Origin: a virus
Strand: one strand, 5' to 3'
Virus record (IMG/VR): IMGVR_UViG_3300030389_001350
Span: 1-33,728 of that record
DNA length: 33,728 nucleotides
Of this stretch, positions 28,452 to 33,728 are shown piece by piece. A model generated the notes under the pieces. It saw nothing but the letters and a program-made list of their open reading frames with translations, searched no databases and had not been told where the DNA came from. Position 1 is the stretch's first letter. Every line of letters starts with the position of its first letter. The translations under genes and the position numbers were made by a program.

Positions 28452-28902
28452 AAATTTATTACAGATAGTTCCTTATATTTCTAAACATGGTAAGATTATA
28501 CTTGCAAATCAAATGAACCACGTCTTGATGGATCAAGATGCTAAGTTTGATGGCGATGCGATGGAACTAGAACAAAAAGGATTAGCTTACACGTGTATTA
28601 TAAACAATGAACCTATTGCTTCTGCGGGTATGAAGATTATATGGAATGGTGTAGCAGAGGGGTGGGTCTTAGCAACAAGTAAAGTTTGGGATCATCCGCT
28701 AGTTATTGCTAGAGCTATCAAGAAAAATTTTGCAAGACTAGCTAGAGAAAATAATATAAAAAGAGTACAAACAGCTGTAAGATCAGACTTTAGAATCGGT
28801 CTAAAGTTCGCTTCATGGCTTGGTTTACAAAACGAAGGATTGATGAAACATTATGGTTTTGATGGTTCAGATCACTTCAGATATGCGAGGATTTTTAAAT
28901 GA
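28444..28902 (+). CDS. Internal virion protein A-like, GNAT-type (gp13-like)
   Basis: This 152-residue protein has an acetyltransferase-like layout: ISKHGKIILANQMN, LAYTCIINNEPIASAGMKII, WNGVAEGWVLATSKVWDHPL, RAIKKNFARLARENNIKRVQ, WLGLQNEGLMKHYGFDGSDH. DUF2833-type proteins of this shape occupy the T7 gp13 position in many podoviruses. Whether it acetylates anything is unknown; the family is thought to be needed for internal core assembly. It overlaps the nozzle gene by 8 nt. Confidence 0.75.
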   Translation: MTKNLLQIVPYISKHGKIILANQMNHVLMDQDAKFDGDAMELEQKGLAYTCIINNEPIASAGMKIIWNGVAEGWVLATSKVWDHPLVIARAIKKNFARLARENNIKRVQTAVRSDFRIGLKFASWLGLQNEGLMKHYGFDGSDHFRYARIFK

Positions 28903-29417
28903 GTTGGGTTTCAGCAGCAGTATCAGTAGCAGCAGCACGACAAGCATCAGCGATTGGTAAATACAATCAAGCTGTACAAAATCGTAATGCACAAGTTGCT
29001 GAACAAGAAGCACAAGCTATAGAACAACAAAAAAATTTAGATATAGAAAGATTTGATAAACAATTTACAAAATTACAAGGTGAAACTAAAACTGCAATAT
29101 TAAAATCAGGAGTAACATTAGAAGGATCAGGTCTTAGAATATTAAGAGCTAATGCAGAAGAAGCAGAAGTAGAAAAAGATATTATGGAATATAACGCTAG
29201 TATAGGTAAATCAAGAGCATTTGAAAAAGCTAACTTTGCACGTATGCAAGGTAACTTAGAACGTATGAGAGCTAGACAAGCAGAACTTGGTTACTATGCT
29301 AAAGCAGCTGAATCTTTAAATAGTGCTTACGGAGGTGGAGGTTCAGGTTCTAGTTTATTAAGTGGACCAAGATCAATGGGATCAGCACAAGGTGGAGCTG
29401 GAGGGAGACCTTATTAA
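28899..29417 (+). CDS. Internal virion protein B (T7 gp14-like)
   Basis: This 172-residue protein has an N-terminal Ala-rich hydrophobic segment (SWVSAAVSVAAARQASAIGK), a long charged helix (NRNAQVAEQEAQAIEQQKNL, FDKQFTKLQGETKTAILKSG) and a Gly/Ser-rich C-terminus. Size, helix content and position between gp13- and gp15-like genes match T7 gp14, which is ejected and forms a pore in the outer membrane. It overlaps the upstream gene by 4 nt. Confidence 0.78.
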   Translation: MSWVSAAVSVAAARQASAIGKYNQAVQNRNAQVAEQEAQAIEQQKNLDIERFDKQFTKLQGETKTAILKSGVTLEGSGLRILRANAEEAEVEKDIMEYNASIGKSRAFEKANFARMQGNLERMRARQAELGYYAKAAESLNSAYGGGGSGSSLLSGPRSMGSAQGGAGGRPY

Positions 29418-29419
29418 TT

Positions 29420-31258
29420 ATGCCAAAGATACCAACTTTTACATCAAGAGGAAGAATAACAGCAGAAGGACCAAGTGTTGCTACTAATTTAAGAATATCT
29501 CCAACTGCTAGTACAGCAGCAGGATTATTACCAGCGGCTGATGCTATCACAGAATATCATATTAAACAAAGAGACAATAATGAAAAGTTAGAAGCAAGAA
29601 AAACTTTTTATGAAATGAAATCTGAGTCAGATAAAATTATAAAAAAATATGAAAATGAACCTGATGATTTTAAATCTGTTAATGGATATAATCAAGAGTT
29701 TGGTGTTTATAGAGATCAAACATTATCAAATATAAAAAACAAAAGAGTTAAAAAAAGATTAGAAGATTTGTTGGTCGCTGATCAAGCAGAGACAGTTTAC
29801 AAAATTAAAAAAAATTCATTCAAGGCTTTTGAGGTTATTGAAAACCAATCCTATAATGATGGTCAAAATATTTTAGCTAATGAATATGCTTTAGAAACTG
29901 ATGAAAAAGAAAAAGAAAAAATATTAAATAAACAAATTGAGTTAGCAAAAGAACATGGAGATATGCACCTAAAAGGTGAAGCATGGTTGAAAAAAGAAAC
30001 ACTTAAATTAAAATCGAATAGTATTTTATTTGATGTTGATCAAGCTATAGGATTAAAAGATTATAATACTGCTAAAACATTATTAATTAAAAATAAAAAT
30101 AATATTGATTCAGATGAATTTGAAAAAAAACTTTTAGAAATAAATAAACAATATGTAAATGTTTTATCAGATGAAAACTTAGATAACATTCTTTTTAATG
30201 AACAAGGTCCTGCTGTTGTTGGAGCTAACATTAAAAATATAGATGGCAAAGAAATAACAGAAAAAGATTTAGAAAAAGCAGCCAATAGATTTGCTTTAGA
30301 AAAAAATCCTGATGGTCAATTTAAATATTCTGCTGCACAAGTTATAGAAAAAACTGTTAAGAATAATGTCAAAGTTCCATATTATTTAGAAACATTAGAT
30401 GCTGGTGGCAACATAACTGATACATCAAATCCTCAAGCAACTCTTGCGGGACTAGAGCTTTATAGGACTTTTAAGAATCAAAATTCATTACAATCTTTAA
30501 CATCAATTTATAAATTAGGTAATGATGATTTAGCTACATATCAAAGATTAGACTTTTCTATGAATGTTATGAAACAAACTTTTGATCAAGCATATAAAAA
30601 TGAACTGATGTTTAAAAATAATCCTGACAAATATAAGTTATTAAAAGCAGATGGTAAAAAAATTACAGACACAGTTAATGAATTAGATTTTCCTGGTGTT
30701 AAATTATTTAGATTAGGTTTAGAGTTTGAAAATGAAGCCTACGCTGCACAAATAATAAAAAATGTTGCTAATAATGCAATGATTGCAACAGGTTCAGAAA
30801 AATCAGCTTTAGAATATGCTAAAGGATATGTTCAAGAAAACTATAAAGTTGATGATTTTGGTCAGCTCGTTCCAATTAACAATGCTTATCCTGAATATCA
30901 TGATGCAGCTATTAAACTTTACATAAAAGATTTATACGAAAGCGGTAGAATTAATAAAGAACAACACAAAGAAGAGGATATTATTCCTGTTTACTTTACT
31001 GTGGGTTCATTAACTAGCAATCAAGGTTTTGTATTAAGAGATAAAACAACAGGAGTGCCAATAACAATAGATGTTGTTACTGCTCAAGGTGATTTTGACG
31101 AAGCTAATTATGATGATGCTAGATTTACTTACAAAGAAATAGTTGAGAAGATATATCCTTTAATGAAAGACAAAAGATACGATGATTTTGTAAACAATTA
31201 CAATAGAATACAATTACAAAAACAAACATTTGATTCAATTTCAACAGAGACTCCTTAA
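29420..31258 (+). CDS. Internal virion protein C (T7 gp15-like)
   Basis: This 612-residue helical, charged protein has an N-terminal PKIPTFTSRGRITAEGPSVA followed by a long coiled-coil-rich body (EYHIKQRDNNEKLEARKTFY, KNKRVKKRLEDLLVADQAET). PTFTSRG......G is frequent at the start of gp15-type ejection proteins in marine podoviruses. It should form part of the internal core and the periplasmic conduit during DNA ejection. T7 gp15 has 747 residues. Its TAA overlaps the next ATG. Confidence 0.78.
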   Translation: MPKIPTFTSRGRITAEGPSVATNLRISPTASTAAGLLPAADAITEYHIKQRDNNEKLEARKTFYEMKSESDKIIKKYENEPDDFKSVNGYNQEFGVYRDQTLSNIKNKRVKKRLEDLLVADQAETVYKIKKNSFKAFEVIENQSYNDGQNILANEYALETDEKEKEKILNKQIELAKEHGDMHLKGEAWLKKETLKLKSNSILFDVDQAIGLKDYNTAKTLLIKNKNNIDSDEFEKKLLEINKQYVNVLSDENLDNILFNEQGPAVVGANIKNIDGKEITEKDLEKAANRFALEKNPDGQFKYSAAQVIEKTVKNNVKVPYYLETLDAGGNITDTSNPQATLAGLELYRTFKNQNSLQSLTSIYKLGNDDLATYQRLDFSMNVMKQTFDQAYKNELMFKNNPDKYKLLKADGKKITDTVNELDFPGVKLFRLGLEFENEAYAAQIIKNVANNAMIATGSEKSALEYAKGYVQENYKVDDFGQLVPINNAYPEYHDAAIKLYIKDLYESGRINKEQHKEEDIIPVYFTVGSLTSNQGFVLRDKTTGVPITIDVVTAQGDFDEANYDDARFTYKEIVEKIYPLMKDKRYDDFVNNYNRIQLQKQTFDSISTETP

Positions 31259-33728
31259 TGTCTAGCGAAAACTTAAACATAAATGTAAGTCCTTTAGAAG
31301 AAAAGTCTGACAAAATAGAATTTACTGTAGACAAGATGGGTTTATCTAACCCTGCTCGAACTATTCCTACAGATGTAGATTATTTTATAAGAAAACAAAA
31401 AGGTGAATTAGAATCTAAGTTTACTTGGAGTGAAGCATTAGCTAAATCTTTTGAAATAGATAACCTTGTAGGTTCTTTTATAAATAATTTTGGCAAAGAA
31501 GATGGTTACGATATTGATTTTGATTTTGTACCATCAAAAGAATTAGTTGATCGTATTGATAAATATCCTGAATATATAAGAGATGCTTTTTATGATGCAA
31601 AAAGCGAATCACATTTTTATGATATAGAAAAACAAGTTCAAGAAAGATTAGCAACTGAAGCAGAAATATCTAAACTTGGTTGGAAAGGATTTGGTGCAAG
31701 AATGGTTGCTGCTGTTGCCGATCCTGCCGCTATAGCTTTATCTGTAGCAACAATACCTTTTGGTGGTTATGGAGCTTACGCAACAATACCTAGTAAAATC
31801 ATGAGGATTAAAAGAGCATTGAAGTTTGGTGCTATAGTTGGTGGAGAAAATGCAATTATAGAAGCAGGTTTGGTTGGTATGGATAAATATAAAAATCCTA
31901 TTGATATTCAATATGCTGCACTTGCAGGATTTACTCTTGGTTCACCTGCTGGTTGGATAGGTAGAGTTAATGCTAAAACAAACGCAGTGCCAAAAGAAAT
32001 TGTTACATCATCTAAAAAATTAGATAACGCAGCAGAAAAATATAAACAAGCTCTTGAATTACAAGAGATACAAGAGTTTGCTACAAAAAATAATTTAGAA
32101 CTAAATCCTAATTTTGTAAAAAATAAAAGAATGATTTTAAGTAAAGAAGCTAACTCAATGAATCCAAAAGTTGTTGATGACCCTAGAAACGCACCTGGTG
32201 ATGGAAGTTATTGGGAAGAAAAATTTAAAAAAACACATTTAAGATTTGATATTTCATCTCAATTAAATAGATCACCTGATCCTATTGTGAGAAGATTTAG
32301 AGAAACATTTGTGAATGATCCTGTTGTTGGTAATACAAAAGGAGATACAGCTATTGATTGGAAAAATAGAACACAATATCAAACTATGTATGATTATATG
32401 AACTATAGAGAGATAGCTTTAAGATCATTTAAAAATGCTAATCGGGATGTATCATTTAAAAGTCAGTTTGATATAGAAGAAAAATTTGAAGCATTGATGT
32501 CAGATTTAAAAGAGTTTCCTGAAAGATTTGTAGGATCAAAAGAAATAACTCCTGAAATGAATAAATTATCTCAATTAGCTACAAAAGCATTTGATAACAC
32601 TTTAGATATTGTAGCACAAACAGGTAGAGAAGGTTGGGATGAAATAGCGGGTCGAAGAGTTCCTAATTATATTCCTCACGTTCATTCACCTAGTAAAGTT
32701 ATGAGAGCTATAGATGATTATGGTCAAGATCAGGTAGAGCAAGTTTTTGCACACGCACTAAGAGATATGAAAGCTGATCTTGGAGATAAAGTTTTTTCAA
32801 GAATGATAAAAAGAATTGTAGGTAAAATTAGTAACTCAAGATATTATGGTCAAGAGACAGATTTAGCTAGAGCTTTTCAAGGTTCTAATACTGCTGTTAT
32901 AAGAGAATTTTTAGAAGATTTAGATTTAACTGAAGAACAAGTACAAGCCATCTTAAATAAAATTCAAAAAGGATCAGGTAATACTTTAGACCCCAACGCA
33001 AGAACAAGATTACCTTTTCAATTAAATGAAAGAATAGATATTAAAAATAATAAAACAGGCACAATAGATTCTTTATCTGTAAAAGATTTGACAGACAGAA
33101 ACCTTACAAGATTATTAAAAAGATATAATCAACAGGTCTTAGGTGCAGCAGCTATGGCACGTTTTGGTAATTTTAAAAACAATAAAGAATATGTAGATTT
33201 TTTAAAAGAAGTTAAAGAAAGAGGCGAAGCTAATCCTAAATATAAAAACATTTATAGAGATGTAGAAAACATAGAAGTAATTGTTTCATCTCTTACAGGT
33301 AAACAATCACCATTAGAGAGAAATGGTGATCCTAATGGTTTTATGAGAAGAATGGCAAGACTAGCACAGGATTACAACTTTTTAAGATTGTTTGGTCAAG
33401 TTGGTTTTGCTCAGGGTGCAGAGCTTTATCAAGCAGTGTCTGAAGTAGGATTAAAAACATTTCTTGAAGCTAATCCAGGATTTAAAGATATTTTAAATAA
33501 ACTAAGAGCAGGTGAAGTAAAATTTAATGATGAGATTTTAGAAGAATTAAGATCACAAGGAGTACCAGTTGGCTTAGATAAATTTATGCACTCACCTGTA
33601 GGAAGATTAGATAACGAACTTGATATACCATTAGATTCTACAGGAAGCAGATTAGATGCTACAGAACTATATGCAGCAAAAGCTAAAAGATTTGTAGCTG
33701 ATATATCTTTTTTAAATCCTATGACAAT
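31258..33728 (+). CDS. Internal virion protein D (T7 gp16-like), 3' partial
   Basis: The gene starts on TAATG at 31258 and is still open at the right edge, so at least 823 codons are present. Seen: a charged N-terminus, a hydrophobic segment near residues 145-180 (MVAAVADPAAIALSVATIPF, GGYGAYATIP), then long helical stretches with RVPNYIPHVHSPSKVMRAID and FMRRMARLAQDYNFLRLFGQ. Position and size match the gp16-type ejection protein that crosses the inner membrane. T7 gp16 carries an N-terminal lytic transglycosylase; I see no such motif in the present N-terminus. The missing end probably joins the left edge of the window through the start of the tail fibre gene. Confidence 0.78.
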   Translation, partial: MSSENLNINVSPLEEKSDKIEFTVDKMGLSNPARTIPTDVDYFIRKQKGELESKFTWSEALAKSFEIDNLVGSFINNFGKEDGYDIDFDFVPSKELVDRIDKYPEYIRDAFYDAKSESHFYDIEKQVQERLATEAEISKLGWKGFGARMVAAVADPAAIALSVATIPFGGYGAYATIPSKIMRIKRALKFGAIVGGENAIIEAGLVGMDKYKNPIDIQYAALAGFTLGSPAGWIGRVNAKTNAVPKEIVTSSKKLDNAAEKYKQALELQEIQEFATKNNLELNPNFVKNKRMILSKEANSMNPKVVDDPRNAPGDGSYWEEKFKKTHLRFDISSQLNRSPDPIVRRFRETFVNDPVVGNTKGDTAIDWKNRTQYQTMYDYMNYREIALRSFKNANRDVSFKSQFDIEEKFEALMSDLKEFPERFVGSKEITPEMNKLSQLATKAFDNTLDIVAQTGREGWDEIAGRRVPNYIPHVHSPSKVMRAIDDYGQDQVEQVFAHALRDMKADLGDKVFSRMIKRIVGKISNSRYYGQETDLARAFQGSNTAVIREFLEDLDLTEEQVQAILNKIQKGSGNTLDPNARTRLPFQLNERIDIKNNKTGTIDSLSVKDLTDRNLTRLLKRYNQQVLGAAAMARFGNFKNNKEYVDFLKEVKERGEANPKYKNIYRDVENIEVIVSSLTGKQSPLERNGDPNGFMRRMARLAQDYNFLRLFGQVGFAQGAELYQAVSEVGLKTFLEANPGFKDILNKLRAGEVKFNDEILEELRSQGVPVGLDKFMHSPVGRLDNELDIPLDSTGSRLDATELYAAKAKRFVADISFLNPMT

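Noticed and set aside
1-33728. CRISPR array, insertion sequence, transposase or attachment site
   Set aside because: No regularly spaced direct repeats, no transposase or integrase motif and no tRNA-like att core were seen anywhere in the window.

Overview
The window is almost the whole genome of an AT-rich (by eye roughly two-thirds A+T), tailed marine phage of podovirus type. The virion genes follow a T7-like order: portal, Bbp19-like protein, scaffold, capsid, tail tube A, tail nozzle B, internal virion proteins A-D, tail fibre. The base composition, the many tiny basic proteins, and the 2OG-Fe(II) oxygenases and flavin halogenase point to a marine host, most likely a SAR11-like or other AT-rich alphaproteobacterium. 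The host is an inference. The first gene (tail fibre) lacks its 5' end and the last gene (internal virion protein D) lacks its 3' end. In T7-like phages these two genes are neighbours, so the window is probably a circularly permuted genome opened between them.

Layout. 1-4.7 kb: tail fibre, a conserved tail-associated protein and two tail/adhesin proteins, two of the three glycine-rich. 4.7-5.7 kb: two tandem 2OG-Fe(II) oxygenase-like proteins. 5.7-8.4 kb: a lysis-type block with an XhlA-like membrane protein, a small PD-(D/E)XK protein, an M15 peptidase and a 3TM-type holin, among small exported or basic proteins. 8.4-9.9 kb: a flavin-dependent tryptophan-halogenase-like enzyme. 9.9-11.0 kb: seven very small, Lys/Arg-rich proteins in a tightly overlapping operon. 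11.0-14.1 kb (minus strand): a lambda-like recombination operon with a PD-(D/E)XK exonuclease, a putative single-strand annealing protein, an unknown protein, a structured RNA element, a DUF3310 protein, two small proteins and a stand-alone DnaA domain IV-like protein. 14.1-16.7 kb (plus strand): a divergent control region, a Cro-like regulator, small proteins, an HTH replication-type protein, a Cys/His protein and the small terminase. 16.7-18.7 kb (minus strand): a block of ten small genes that separates the small from the large terminase, with repeated promoter/operator-like dyads. 18.7-19.5 kb: a regulatory and largely non-coding stretch with inverted repeats and micro-ORFs. 19.5-33.7 kb: large terminase through internal virion protein D.

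How it works together. I see no RNA polymerase, DNA polymerase, helicase, primase or integrase gene. Transcription and replication therefore probably depend on host enzymes, redirected by the Cro-like regulator, the HTH replication-type protein and perhaps the DnaA-like protein. The early control region resembles lambda (exo/annealing genes leftward, cro/replication genes rightward) joined to T7-like morphogenesis. No CI-type repressor or integrase is visible, so a strictly lytic life is the simplest reading, although a short part of the genome is missing. All identifications come from reading motifs and family patterns; no database search was run.
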